64,000 bases of DNA from Parabacteroides distasonis (GTDB lineage: Bacteria > Bacteroidota > Bacteroidia > Bacteroidales > Tannerellaceae), in assembly GCF_004793765.1 (NCBI RefSeq), contig NZ_SRYM01000010.1, forward strand, positions 36,574-100,573, given 5' to 3'. The notes beneath the pieces are model-generated. The model worked only from the letters and a program-made list of their open reading frames with translations. It was not told where the DNA came from and did not search any database. The translations under genes and the position numbers were made by a program. Positions 8,854 to 16,850 of the stretch are shown in pieces (the first letter of the stretch is position 1; every line of letters starts with the position of its first letter).

Positions 8854-10056
8854 CTAGTAATTTAAAATTTCTAAATATTCATCTATCTCATCTATAATTT
8901 TATGGATTTTATACAAAGATGGTAATTCAGTATTGTTAGGATTATTGTATTCTAATTCTATTTTTAGAATAGCATTTTTCCCATTTTTAGTTGCATTTAT
9001 AATTTCCTTTTCTAGTGCTTTCCAAATACCACCTGTATTTTGTTTTCTAAGTTGTGATAAAATGTTTATTAATTCTGTAGGGCCATTCATTTGTTGAGCA
9101 AAAATATGCCCTCCTTGATATAGTTTTGTATCAATATTCGATAATTTAGTATCTCGACCTATGGCCTGTAAGTCTGCATTTCTTCCTCTGTTTTCAACTA
9201 ATAGTTCTGCTTCGGCCTTAAAAACTCGCCCTTGTTCATCGATTGTGTATTTAAATCGATCATCAACAATATATGTGCTATTAGGTAAGAAATTTTGATT
9301 TAGAAAATTATTGGCTTCTACAACTCCTTTTTCATTTTTCTCACCAGCTGTCGCATAAAAGGTGTTTTTATTTCTCTCTTCTGCTATGATTTTATCACCA
9401 TCTCTGTAAATGCGTTTACCATTAACTTCTTCTATCTGTAAATCTTTTATTCTATATTTTGAATTTAATTTGTCTGCATTAGATTTTTTATTATTCCAAC
9501 GTTGCATATTTTCTATCCATTCTAAGTGTTTGGGATCTTTCCTAATAGAGGTCTTTTGTAATTTTGAATAAGCATTTAAATATGGATGACTATTGATATA
9601 TTTAAAAAAAACATCATCTTTAGTATCTGATAAAAAAGTGTTCAAAAGATTTGTATCATCTAAGTGATCTATTAGCTGTTTTGACAATTCACTTTTCAAA
9701 GGCAGTTCTTCTAATGCTTGTACAGATGTAATAGAAAGAATGTTTCTGTCTGACAATTTTTTTATTAGAGTTTCTTTTTGTATTAAATCATTATGAGTTA
9801 ATTCTATTATTGTTTTTCTTTTATATGCAGATGTGCTTGTTCTTTTTAGTATCACCTCCGTTCTTTTTACATATTCTTCACTCCAGGATACAGTTCTCTT
9901 TGCAGTTTTCTTTGCAGCTTGCTTTACAAGAATATTATCTCCATATTTTTTTATATACTTCTCCGTTTTTTTTATGCTTTTCTTTATTACAGAAGATTGT
10001 GATATAGAAGTAAATACATTTATTGTTAGTAGTATAAGTAAAAAAAATATTCTCAT
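8854..10056 (-). CDS. Secreted protein with an NS_2-like nuclease C terminus (putative toxin)
   Basis: 400 residues with a clean signal peptide (MRIFFLLILLTINVFTSIS). The middle is Lys/Asn-rich and helical. The last 150 residues resemble the DNA/RNA non-specific endonuclease NS_2 family: Y.IDEQGRVFKAEAEL, then a conserved block QGGHIFAQ...GP.ELINILSQ, then W.ALEKEI..A...GK and I.LEY. The putative catalytic His is about residue 317 and the metal-binding Asn about residue 331. Such domains are common at the ends of polymorphic toxins. The gene lies in markedly AT-rich DNA and overlaps the upstream membrane-protein gene by 4 nt. Distant similarity judged by eye; a structural search would settle it. 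Confidence 0.55.
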   Translation of the reverse strand: MRIFFLLILLTINVFTSISQSSVIKKSIKKTEKYIKKYGDNILVKQAAKKTAKRTVSWSEEYVKRTEVILKRTSTSAYKRKTIIELTHNDLIQKETLIKKLSDRNILSITSVQALEELPLKSELSKQLIDHLDDTNLLNTFLSDTKDDVFFKYINSHPYLNAYSKLQKTSIRKDPKHLEWIENMQRWNNKKSNADKLNSKYRIKDLQIEEVNGKRIYRDGDKIIAEERNKNTFYATAGEKNEKGVVEANNFLNQNFLPNSTYIVDDRFKYTIDEQGRVFKAEAELLVENRGRNADLQAIGRDTKLSNIDTKLYQGGHIFAQQMNGPTELINILSQLRKQNTGGIWKALEKEIINATKNGKNAILKIELEYNNPNNTELPSLYKIHKIIDEIDEYLEILNY

Positions 10057-11405
10057 ATGCTTTCTTTTATTTTTTGAAATAATATTTGATCTTCATTCAA
10101 TAGTATATCCTTTAAATAGGAACTTTGTTTTGTGATTTCTACTTTTAAGTCAGCCAAAGCATATTGCGTAAGAAGTATACAAAGCAACTCTTCCGGAGTT
10201 TTTTTGTTCCAATCTTTGATAACATCATTTAGTATTATACCTCCATTAATCAACATTCCTGTACCACCAGTCAATATATTAGTCGTAAGATCTCTCATTA
10301 GTATAACTCTTTCTTTAGAGGTATAGTCTTTTATTAATTCGATTTGATCACTTTTTAAAGGATACAGATAGGTTAGATGCGTTTTATCAATTTTGAAATC
10401 ACAGCAATATGATGGTATCCATTCTTGATAATAATTATTTCTGCTTTTTGTTAACTGTTTGATATATATATCTAAGTATTTTTGGATAATTTCAGAATTT
10501 ATAAATGTGTCTTTTTTGATTTGATCATACCATTTTTTTTCAAAATAGGAACTTCCACTTCCAATTAAAAATGCAAATTTTTGAAAATCTAAAAAACCTC
10601 CAGAATATTCATTTTGTATATTCTCTATCCTTTTAATTATCAAGGAATCTAATTCAAACTGTAAAATAGTAGATAATGTATCAGATAAAAGTGATATTTG
10701 CAAATCTCTATTAATGTCTATCTCTTTTTTTATATTTCCAAGAAAAATGTCTTTCTTTGAGTTGGATATACTATCTAATTCTTTTTCGACAGGTGTACCT
10801 CTTAGGATTTTATTGACATCTCGCAATTGATAGTAATTCATGTTTTTATATAAGGGTATAATTTTTTCATAAAACAAATCACTCAAAAGTGAATTATTCT
10901 TATAATTGTCTTTGTATAACAGAGCTGATTCTATTGGGGTTAGATTCAATATTGAATCCAACTTTATAAAATCAGAGTTTATTAATTTAGATTTTCTAAA
11001 GGAAGACTTGTTGTTTTCTAATAGAATATTATTATCAAATGAACTATCACAATATATCCATGCTTGTGATGGTAATATTTTCTCTTTCTCAAAATGCCCA
11101 CTAATAGAAACAAGAAGTAGTATTCCAATGCATGGTATTAATTCTATTAAAAACGCTTGACGTATTCCTTTAATGAACTCTTTACTGTCATGGTCGTCAG
11201 AATATTTACAAATACCCCACATAATAGGAAACAATAGAAAAGTTATGAGAAAACTAATCCACCAAAGAATTGAATTGTAATATATATATGAAAAAATCAT
11301 ACAAAGAATGAATATAGGAAGAAAAATGACTGAAACTATTATAATAAATGCAATTAAACACTCTACTATAATCCATTTAAAAAGTCGTTTAATCCAATTA
11401 GTCAT
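10053..11405 (-). CDS. Hypothetical membrane protein paired with the secreted nuclease-like protein
   Basis: 450 residues, family not recognised. Three or four hydrophobic segments occupy the first 110 residues (e.g. IIVECLIAFIIIVSVIFLPI, AFLIELIPCIGILLLVSIS); the remaining 340 are Asn/Ile/Lys-rich and probably face the periplasm. A glycine-rich stretch near residue 380 (TGGTGMLINGGIIL) may be a further membrane insertion. It is the first gene of a two-gene unit, 4-nt overlap with the putative toxin, so an immunity or export partner role is a reasonable guess but only inference. Base composition is as AT-rich as its partner and unlike the surrounding genes. Confidence 0.65.
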   Translation of the reverse strand: MTNWIKRLFKWIIVECLIAFIIIVSVIFLPIFILCMIFSYIYYNSILWWISFLITFLLFPIMWGICKYSDDHDSKEFIKGIRQAFLIELIPCIGILLLVSISGHFEKEKILPSQAWIYCDSSFDNNILLENNKSSFRKSKLINSDFIKLDSILNLTPIESALLYKDNYKNNSLLSDLFYEKIIPLYKNMNYYQLRDVNKILRGTPVEKELDSISNSKKDIFLGNIKKEIDINRDLQISLLSDTLSTILQFELDSLIIKRIENIQNEYSGGFLDFQKFAFLIGSGSSYFEKKWYDQIKKDTFINSEIIQKYLDIYIKQLTKSRNNYYQEWIPSYCCDFKIDKTHLTYLYPLKSDQIELIKDYTSKERVILMRDLTTNILTGGTGMLINGGIILNDVIKDWNKKTPEELLCILLTQYALADLKVEITKQSSYLKDILLNEDQILFQKIKESI

Positions 11406-11908
11406 TTTTTAGTATAAATATTTATTTTGTTTGATTTCATTTTTACAATAATACAAGTAAAGCATTATTATATAAATATAAACATTTATTTTTTATTTCC
11501 CCGATAGTAAAATTTTGCCGATTTCCTAAGTCGGGAATAATATCGTAAACACTTTCTTGCTTCTTTTATGTCTTCCGCTTGACTTTCCTCGCTTGGGAGC
11601 CGTCACGGATTGCCGCAAATTTAGTAATCTTATTTGATTCATAACCTTTTTCTCCTATATTTTTGCGATGTTCTCTTATTCTATATTCTGATAGCGCAAA
11701 AGAACTGGGGAGATGAGACAAAAACTGTCCGAGGCAGAAACAATTTTGATTGTATTCTCTTTCAGAAGTTTGTTTTTTGCAGGATTCATAGGTAAGGCAT
11801 CCGTCTTGCCAAGGAAAGTCAATGGAATACGAAGGGTTTCTTGATGGATTTTCAAGCCTTGGATAAGCGGTTATAAGCCGGTAGTGGGGCGATTGTACAT
11901 TATTCGAT
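11406..11908. other. Gap without a convincing gene
   Basis: The first 110 nt are extremely AT-rich and probably hold the promoter of the 11405 gene. A TAAATTTG box lies on the minus strand at 11616-11623. A frame on the minus strand ending near 11490 reads ARKCLRYYSRLRKSAKFYYR, possibly the tail of a decayed gene, but no start is connected to it. Nothing else supportable is seen. Confidence 0.5.
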
Positions 11909-12433
11909 CTATATCCCGACCCTATCCCCGCAAAACCTTTTTCTTTTGCAGGTCTTGCAAGGGGTACCCATCCACATGCCATCAAATTGCTCCACGGCTT
12001 CGGACACCAAGTCTGCCTCCGAAGTCAAGATACCGGCCTCGAAGTTTCGATGATCCTTTCCTTTCATACCGAAAGCGGCCCCTGTCAAATTAGCGGAGCC
12101 GATATAGGCCAGCTCCAAATCAAATATCAAGATCTTAAAATGTACCCGAGGACATAAAACCCGCTCCATCCTGCTCTATAACAACGGATACTTATCGAAA
12201 TCATCCCGAAAGTTCTTTCCCAGTTCTTTCGCATGGATCAAGCGGATCTCTATACCCTCTTTCACTTTCCGCTCCAAAAGCTTCAGCAAAGGTACCGCCT
12301 CTTTTCCCTCTTTGATATAAAGATCCTTCAGATCTGCCGTCCCGATCCAAAGCGTACGTCTTACTTGTCGAATCGCCTCTACAAGAAGGTCGTAGTGTTG
12401 TTCGTTTTTTATGTATTTGAGCATAGGTGACAT
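11909..12433 (-). pseudogene. Phospholipase D-like protein with an in-frame stop
   Basis: From ATG 12433 the minus strand encodes 85 residues (KNEQHYDLLVEAIRQVRRT, then IEIRLIHAKELGKNF) up to a TAG at 12176-12178. The same frame continues without interruption as RVLCPRVHFKILIF, LAYIGSANLTGA and RNFEAGILTS, ending CKRKRFCGDRVGI at 11909. The second part holds the HxK...GSxN core of a PLD domain. Only the amber codon separates the halves, so this is a recent nonsense mutation, a sequencing error or a recoded codon. Intact homologs are about 175 residues, a single PLD domain with a C-terminal cysteine pair. Promoter box at 12454-12461. Confidence 0.75.
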
Positions 12434-12453
12434 TTCAAAATTGATTTCTTCCG

Positions 12454-12461
12454 CAAATTTA
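12454..12461 (-). promoter_or_regulatory. -7 box for the PLD-like pseudogene
   Basis: The minus strand reads TAAATTTG, a TAnnTTTG match, 21 nt upstream of the start at 12433. A TTTA lies about 20 nt further upstream in the -33 position. Confidence 0.45.
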
Positions 12462-12465
12462 GCTA

Positions 12466-12579
12466 TTCAGTAGCGACATAATAAAGTCTTTTTGCAATCT
12501 TCGATCTCTTTCGATTCCCAGATAACATCATAATCCATAGGGTTACCGCACTCATCCAAATGTGAAGCTGAATAAAAAG
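12466..12579 (-). pseudogene. C-terminal remnant of an unidentified protein
   Basis: The minus strand in one frame reads SHLDECGNPMDYDVIWES, then KEIEDCKKTLLCRY and a stop, a sequence with the composition and codon use of a real protein end. A TAA lies in frame just upstream and no start is available. It is probably the surviving tail of a deleted gene. Family not identified. Confidence 0.3.
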
Positions 12580-12699
12580 ATTAGAGAAGACAAAAACTGT
12601 CCGAGAACGGATAAAAAGATAAGCCAATGAATGAAGAGACAGACGATTCCGCTTCGCAAATTTATCCATTATAAAAATTCTGCAATTCAAAATTTTCAC

Positions 12700-12707
12700 T
12701 ACCTTTG
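12700..12707 (+). promoter_or_regulatory. -7 box for higBA
   Basis: TACCTTTG, a perfect TAnnTTTG match, ends 17 nt before the higB ATG at 12725. The resulting transcript would have a leader of only about 10 nt. Confidence 0.5.
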
Positions 12708-12724
12708 CTTCCAAATAAAGCAAG

Positions 12725-13024
12725 ATGAGAATAGTATCACATAAGAAATTGAAGGAGTTTTATGAGATGAGCGGAAACGAGGATTCTCGTGTGGCTCTTG
12801 AACGTTGGTACGATGTGGTAGATAAAGCTTCTTGGAGAAACTTTTCGGAGATAAAGGTTGATTTCCCCGCTACTGATTATGTAGGCAACCAGCATTATGT
12901 GTTCAATATAAAAGGTAATAATTATCGTCTTGTTGTCGTTGTAAAATTTACAATAGGGTATGTATTCATACGCTGGGTTGGCACCCATAGGGAATACGAT
13001 AAGATAGATTGTTCAACCATTTAA
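12725..13024 (+). CDS. higB: HigB-family toxin (mRNA interferase)
   Basis: 99 residues. The sequence MRIVSHKKLKEFYEM at the start, the tryptophan-containing RWYDVVDKASWRNFSEIK and the C-terminal FTIGYVFIRWVGTHREYDKID are hallmarks of the HigB_toxin (RelE-fold) family that cleaves translated mRNAs at the ribosome. As in other HigBA loci the toxin gene precedes the antitoxin. The antitoxin ATG at 13036 follows 11 nt after this stop. Length is normal and no residues appear lost. Confidence 0.85.
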   Translation: MRIVSHKKLKEFYEMSGNEDSRVALERWYDVVDKASWRNFSEIKVDFPATDYVGNQHYVFNIKGNNYRLVVVVKFTIGYVFIRWVGTHREYDKIDCSTI

Positions 13025-13035
13025 ATATAACAATT

Positions 13036-13398
13036 ATGGATTCAATAAGCAAGGAACAATATGAATTCGCTCAAGCAAGGATAGAGGAATTGTTGCCGTT
13101 GGTAAATGATAACACGCCGGCGAACGACAGAAATGCGGTTGAACTTACGATGATGTCTGATATAGTGATCGCTTACGAAAAAAAGCACTATCCCATAGGT
13201 AAGCCGACGGTCGCTGAACTGATAGGGTTGTCCATCGAGGAAAAGGGGATTACCCAGAAACAATTGGCTAGTGAGTTAGGGGTTAGCCCGTCACGGGTGA
13301 ATGACTATATCTCCGGTCGTTCAGAGCCTACACTGAAAATAGCCCGCCTGCTTTGTCGGGTTTTGAATATATCCCCGGCCGCGATGTTGGGATATTAA
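13036..13398 (+). CDS. higA: HigA-family antitoxin, XRE helix-turn-helix
   Basis: 120 residues. The C-terminal half carries the HTH: EEKGITQKQLASELGVSPSRVNDYISGRSEPTL is read as helices 2-4, followed by ARLLCRVLNISPAAML. The N-terminal half is the acidic dimerisation/toxin-binding part seen in the larger HigA type. The reading frame is open back to TTG at 13009, inside higB, but ATG 13036 is preferred. It neutralises HigB and would repress the shared promoter at 12700. Confidence 0.88.
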   Translation: MDSISKEQYEFAQARIEELLPLVNDNTPANDRNAVELTMMSDIVIAYEKKHYPIGKPTVAELIGLSIEEKGITQKQLASELGVSPSRVNDYISGRSEPTLKIARLLCRVLNISPAAMLGY

Positions 13399-13431
13399 AA
13401 ACCTTTTAGGGATAGACACACATATACCCGA

Positions 13432-13506
13432 TTTTCAGAGAAGATATACTTCAAGTGCCAATACATATATACTTCTCTGGCACTTGAAGTATATCTTCTC
13501 TGAAAA
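13432..13506. repeat. Perfect 29-bp inverted repeat (long hairpin)
   Basis: The arms are 13432-13460 and 13478-13506 with a 17-nt loop. Every base of the arms pairs. The gene ends of higA (+) and the AAA-ATPase (-) face each other across it, so it may terminate both. There is no long T tract on either side. The motif ATATACTTC recurs in the loop 23 bp from its copy in the left arm. Confidence 0.9.
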
Positions 13507-13549
13507 GCAAGTGAATCGTTTCTCCTAGGAACCTATATACGGTTCGGAT

Positions 13550-15286
13550 TCAATCCCCGGCGGGTATCTCCTCCATCCGTACCAGCTCGTGCCCGCGGAA
13601 CTGCATCACGATACGGTGTAGCTCCGTGCCTTGTATCAATTGCTGGACACGGGGAGCGGCGGCATACCGATGAATCTGCTCGACCGCTTCTTGCCATTGT
13701 TGGCCGGCCTTCGCTTCGCTATCTTTGGAGGATAGGTATTTCATTTCGACAATGTAGCTATGAGCCACCTCATAGTGGCGCAAGTCCGGCATCAGGAACA
13801 GGTCGCAAAAGCCGTGGTTCAGCTCCAATTCCGGAGCCAGCAAGTAGTAAGAGTTGATGCTTAGGTAGGCGGTAAAGAAACCTTGGAGGTTGCGCTCGCC
13901 CTCGATGGCACTGCGGACGGAGGAGTTCTCCTTATACGATTGGGCGATAAACGACAAGGCCTCTTGCCATTGCCCGTCGAAAGCCATGGCATCATAAAAA
14001 TCCCTTAGGTACTCCAGGTTGATATGACGATCCGTCTGATACTCGTCCAACGCGAACTCGTAATACTGCTTGCGCACGTTATTGTTAGGAATACCCAACA
14101 CGAGACGATCTCCACGGGTGGCCGTAATCGTCAACATACCATAGTAGAACAACAAGCTGGTGAAGATCTCCGGCTTGGTGATCTCTGCCGCGGGGAAGGT
14201 GGTAAACAAGGAGGTGACGATCTGCCCCTCGTCGGTAATCTTTCGCAGAACGCCTTTCCGGTTACCGTCCAGCTTGTCCAAGCGGATGAACTTCTTCATC
14301 TTGTTGTAGTCCGTGCGGGTGTTCGGGTCGATCATCTGTTTCGGAGCCTTGCCGGAACTTATGTAATGCCGCAGGTAATAAAGCACCATGTCGCAGTTGA
14401 ACATCTTTGGGTCACGTTCCAAACTCTCTTCGGCGAAACAATAATTATCGTACCAAGGCTTCATATCCTCGATCATCGCCTCTATGTCCGTATCTGCCGG
14501 CAACTCCCCGGCTGTCTTATAATACGCGAGCATCTCGCGCACGTCCTCCTCGCTGAAGCCCAACATCATATTGAACTGATGGTCGGTGCTGATATTCCAG
14601 CCGATGTTGAAACCGCTGGTCAAGTCGTCCAAAGTCACCGGGCTGACACCCATCATGAAGATACGGTCGAACATACCCTTATACAGCTTGAAATGATCCC
14701 GGTAAAAACCGCTGGCATGGGTCAAGGCATGATAAACCTCGTTGCCTTGCTCATTCAAGACTACATTCGTGAAGTTATCATACTCGTCGATAATAAGGTA
14801 AAGCAAATAGCCATTCTGTTTCGCCTCCACATCTATCTTCGACAACTTATCGGCGGACGAGTCGCTTTTGAAAAACGCCTCTCTCAAATCCGCGGAATAG
14901 AAATCCGCATAGGTACGCATGAAACCGTCCAGCACCGTGCAGCAATACCGGTTGAAATTATCCTCCAACGTCCCGCTCCCGGCGCTCGCCCTCGAGAAGT
15001 CGAAGAACAGCACCTGATACTTCCCCCGCGTCGGCGTAGGATGGCTGCCGATCCAAAGACCGCCGAAGCGTTTCTCGAACTTATCCTTTTGCGACAGGTC
15101 GTAATACGCACGCAGCATACTCAAGAATATGCTCTTCCCGAAACGGCGCGGACGGATGAAAAACAGGCTGTCCGGTTGATCCTCCAACAAGGGCAGGTAC
15201 ATCGTCTTATCTACATAATACTGGTTCCGCTCCACCACGTCCACGAAGTTGGAAACTCCATACGGTATTCTTTTTGCCTTTTCCAT
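13550..15286 (-). CDS. AAA-ATPase-like / PD-(D/E)XK nuclease superfamily protein
   Basis: 578 residues. The N terminus (RIPYGVSNFVDVV, YYVDKTMYLPLL, FIRPRRFGKSIFLSML) is typical of the large Bacteroidetes AAA-ATPase_like family. The P-loop is the variant RPRRFGKS. A Walker B-like YLLYLIIDEYDNF lies near residue 165. The C terminus (residues 440-570, with GFCDLFLMPD and HSYIVEMKYLSSKD) fits the PDDEXK_9 nuclease-like domain, Asp and ExK being visible. These proteins are often present in many divergent copies per genome; function is not settled. Codon use is GC-richer than its neighbours. Confidence 0.88.
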   Translation of the reverse strand: MEKAKRIPYGVSNFVDVVERNQYYVDKTMYLPLLEDQPDSLFFIRPRRFGKSIFLSMLRAYYDLSQKDKFEKRFGGLWIGSHPTPTRGKYQVLFFDFSRASAGSGTLEDNFNRYCCTVLDGFMRTYADFYSADLREAFFKSDSSADKLSKIDVEAKQNGYLLYLIIDEYDNFTNVVLNEQGNEVYHALTHASGFYRDHFKLYKGMFDRIFMMGVSPVTLDDLTSGFNIGWNISTDHQFNMMLGFSEEDVREMLAYYKTAGELPADTDIEAMIEDMKPWYDNYCFAEESLERDPKMFNCDMVLYYLRHYISSGKAPKQMIDPNTRTDYNKMKKFIRLDKLDGNRKGVLRKITDEGQIVTSLFTTFPAAEITKPEIFTSLLFYYGMLTITATRGDRLVLGIPNNNVRKQYYEFALDEYQTDRHINLEYLRDFYDAMAFDGQWQEALSFIAQSYKENSSVRSAIEGERNLQGFFTAYLSINSYYLLAPELELNHGFCDLFLMPDLRHYEVAHSYIVEMKYLSSKDSEAKAGQQWQEAVEQIHRYAAAPRVQQLIQGTELHRIVMQFRGHELVRMEEIPAGD

Positions 15287-15715
15287 CGCGTTGCCCTTTT
15301 ATAGAATGATTATACAGATTACAAATATACGTTTATTCAACGGATTTCGCCTTATCATTGTTTTGGGAAAATGATTTTGTGGGAACATTTAAGTTCTCAT
15401 CCCCTTTGTCTGTATATCTGATGCCAACAGTTTATTCTCAAATGTCGGCTCTTCCGATAAAGTCCGTGGCAGGCACACAGTCCGAAGTATCTTAGGTGCA
15501 TCGGCCAACGAACCTAAGATACTTCACCCATGAACCTAAGATGCTACGACGGATCGCCAATATGAGTGATCGGCCTTTCGCAAACTGTCCAAGAATAGAG
15601 ATCGACGTAAAAGTTGTTTTCTTACAGGAGAAAGACAAAGAAAAACGCAATTACTCCTTATTGATATTGGGGAAATGCGTATATTCGCACAAATCATGTT
15701 GGTAAAATGTGATAA
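15287..15715. other. Divergent intergenic region with repeats
   Basis: No gene is supported in these 429 nt. It separates the ATPase (-) and the WYL regulator (+) and so should carry promoters for both. TATATTCG, near the -7 consensus, lies about 30 nt before the WYL start. The repeat cluster at 15484-15546 is described separately. Confidence 0.6.
15484..15546. repeat. Inverted plus direct repeats of AACCTAAGAT
   Basis: The 14-nt GAAGTATCTTAGGT at 15484-15497 is perfectly inverted at 15512-15525. AACCTAAGAT then recurs directly at 15511 and 15533, a 22-bp period. The cluster sits in the middle of the divergent promoter region. Confidence 0.85.
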
Positions 15716-16654
15716 ATGGACGAAATACCATATCGACTTATGAATAAAAACGAGCGTTGCCTCTGGATCGTGGGGACTTTCATCGATTACGGGGATATGT
15801 CATTGAGGGAGCTTAACGCACGCTTCCTGGATTATACGTTGAATTATGAGGGGGAGGAGATACAGCCGCGGACATTCGACCGCGACCGGAGATACATCGC
15901 TTCTACCTTTCAGATTGATATAGACTTTGATCCTCGCCTCAAGAAATATCATTTGGTGAATCCAGAGGAGATACAAGACAACCCGATCTTCAAATACCTG
16001 CTGGGAAGCATCCATGTGAACAATCTTTCCACATTGGCGTTAAGGCATAAAGACAAGATCATGTTGCAAGAGATACCGACCGGTGTCGAGCTGCTACAGG
16101 TCGTGCTAAACGCTATCGACTTAGGGCGAACGGTTTGCTTCGATTATACTTCCTACTACGCGAAAGGAAAGATATTCACCTACGAGGTAATCCCTTGCTT
16201 CGTCCGAATGTTCGAGCACAGATGGTATTTGGTTTGCGAATACTTGGATCATAGCCAGACACGGGTATTGGCCTTGGAACGGATGCGGCGATTGAGCATC
16301 GGTGAAAAACAGGCGACCTCTTCTCCTCATATAACCCTGCGGCAATTCTACCAGGATTGCTTCGGCATCATCCGGGATGATAAGCGACCGGAAGAGATCC
16401 TGCTGAAGGTCTATCAGAACCAAGTGGACTACGTGCGCTCCGTCCCCATCCACCCCTCGCAGGAAGAGGTGGAAACTGGTGCGGATTACGCTGTCTTCCG
16501 GTATTACCTGCGCCCCTCTTACGATTTCATACAACATCTGCTATGGCATCGGGAGCATATGGAGGTGCTGCGTCCTGTCGCTCTCAGGGAAGAGGTACGT
16601 ACCCTTCTCCTAAAGATGCTGGAACACTACGGCATGAATGACTCATCCTCCTGA
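15716..16654 (+). CDS. WYL-domain transcriptional regulator
   Basis: 312 residues. An N-terminal winged-helix-like part (residues 1-85, including MSLRELNARFLDYT and RTFDRDRRYIAS) is followed by the WYL domain, whose signature RWYLVCEYLD lies near residue 172 and continues ALERMRRL. The C terminus is the WCX extension. WYL regulators are frequent near phage defence and mobile genes and bind nucleotide-like or nucleic-acid ligands. It is divergent from the AAA-ATPase/nuclease-like gene, which makes that gene a candidate target. Confidence 0.85.
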   Translation: MDEIPYRLMNKNERCLWIVGTFIDYGDMSLRELNARFLDYTLNYEGEEIQPRTFDRDRRYIASTFQIDIDFDPRLKKYHLVNPEEIQDNPIFKYLLGSIHVNNLSTLALRHKDKIMLQEIPTGVELLQVVLNAIDLGRTVCFDYTSYYAKGKIFTYEVIPCFVRMFEHRWYLVCEYLDHSQTRVLALERMRRLSIGEKQATSSPHITLRQFYQDCFGIIRDDKRPEEILLKVYQNQVDYVRSVPIHPSQEEVETGADYAVFRYYLRPSYDFIQHLLWHREHMEVLRPVALREEVRTLLLKMLEHYGMNDSSS

Positions 16655-16676
16655 ACGGGAGGTCTTGCCATCCCAC

Positions 16677-16830
16677 GTGGCAGGGTTTTGCCATGCTCAT
16701 GGCAATCTTTTGACATGTATATGGCAAGACTTTGACACGTAGATGGCAATCTTTTGACATGTATATGGCAAGACTTTGACACGTAGATGGCAAAACTTTG
16801 ACACCGGCATGGCAAGGCCTTGTCAATACA
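16677..16830. repeat. Tandem 22-bp repeats, seven units
   Basis: Units start at 16677, 16699, 16721, 16743, 16765, 16787 and 16809. The core is ATGGCAAnnnTTTGACAnGT. Two versions alternate, giving an exact 44-bp repeat over units 2-5, which points to recent duplication. Before the array, inverse-orientation copies of the core (TTGCCA) occur at 16663 and 16686. It fills the convergent gap between the WYL regulator and the MBOAT gene. The unit length is not a multiple of three and it encodes no protein. Confidence 0.93.
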
Positions 16831-16850
16831 ACTAATTGTATATCTTACCC

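Noticed and set aside
8854..11405. Prophage or integrative element
   Set aside because: AT-rich island, but no integrase, terminase, capsid or attachment-site repeat was found.
11566..11985. 139-residue open frame on the minus strand
   Set aside because: It overlaps the end of the PLD-like pseudogene in another frame and has no pattern of a real protein.
12463..12723. 86-residue open frame on the minus strand
   Set aside because: Composition is not protein-like; the more credible reading of this stretch is a C-terminal remnant in a different frame.
14024..15304. 426-residue open frame on the plus strand
   Set aside because: Antisense to the AAA-ATPase/PD-(D/E)XK protein.
16584..16826. 80-residue frame on the minus strand over the 22-bp array
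   Set aside because: The repeat unit is not a multiple of three, so the frame changes at every unit; the peptide is an artefact of the repeat.
16677..16830. CRISPR array
   Set aside because: Units abut without unique spacers and no cas genes are nearby.
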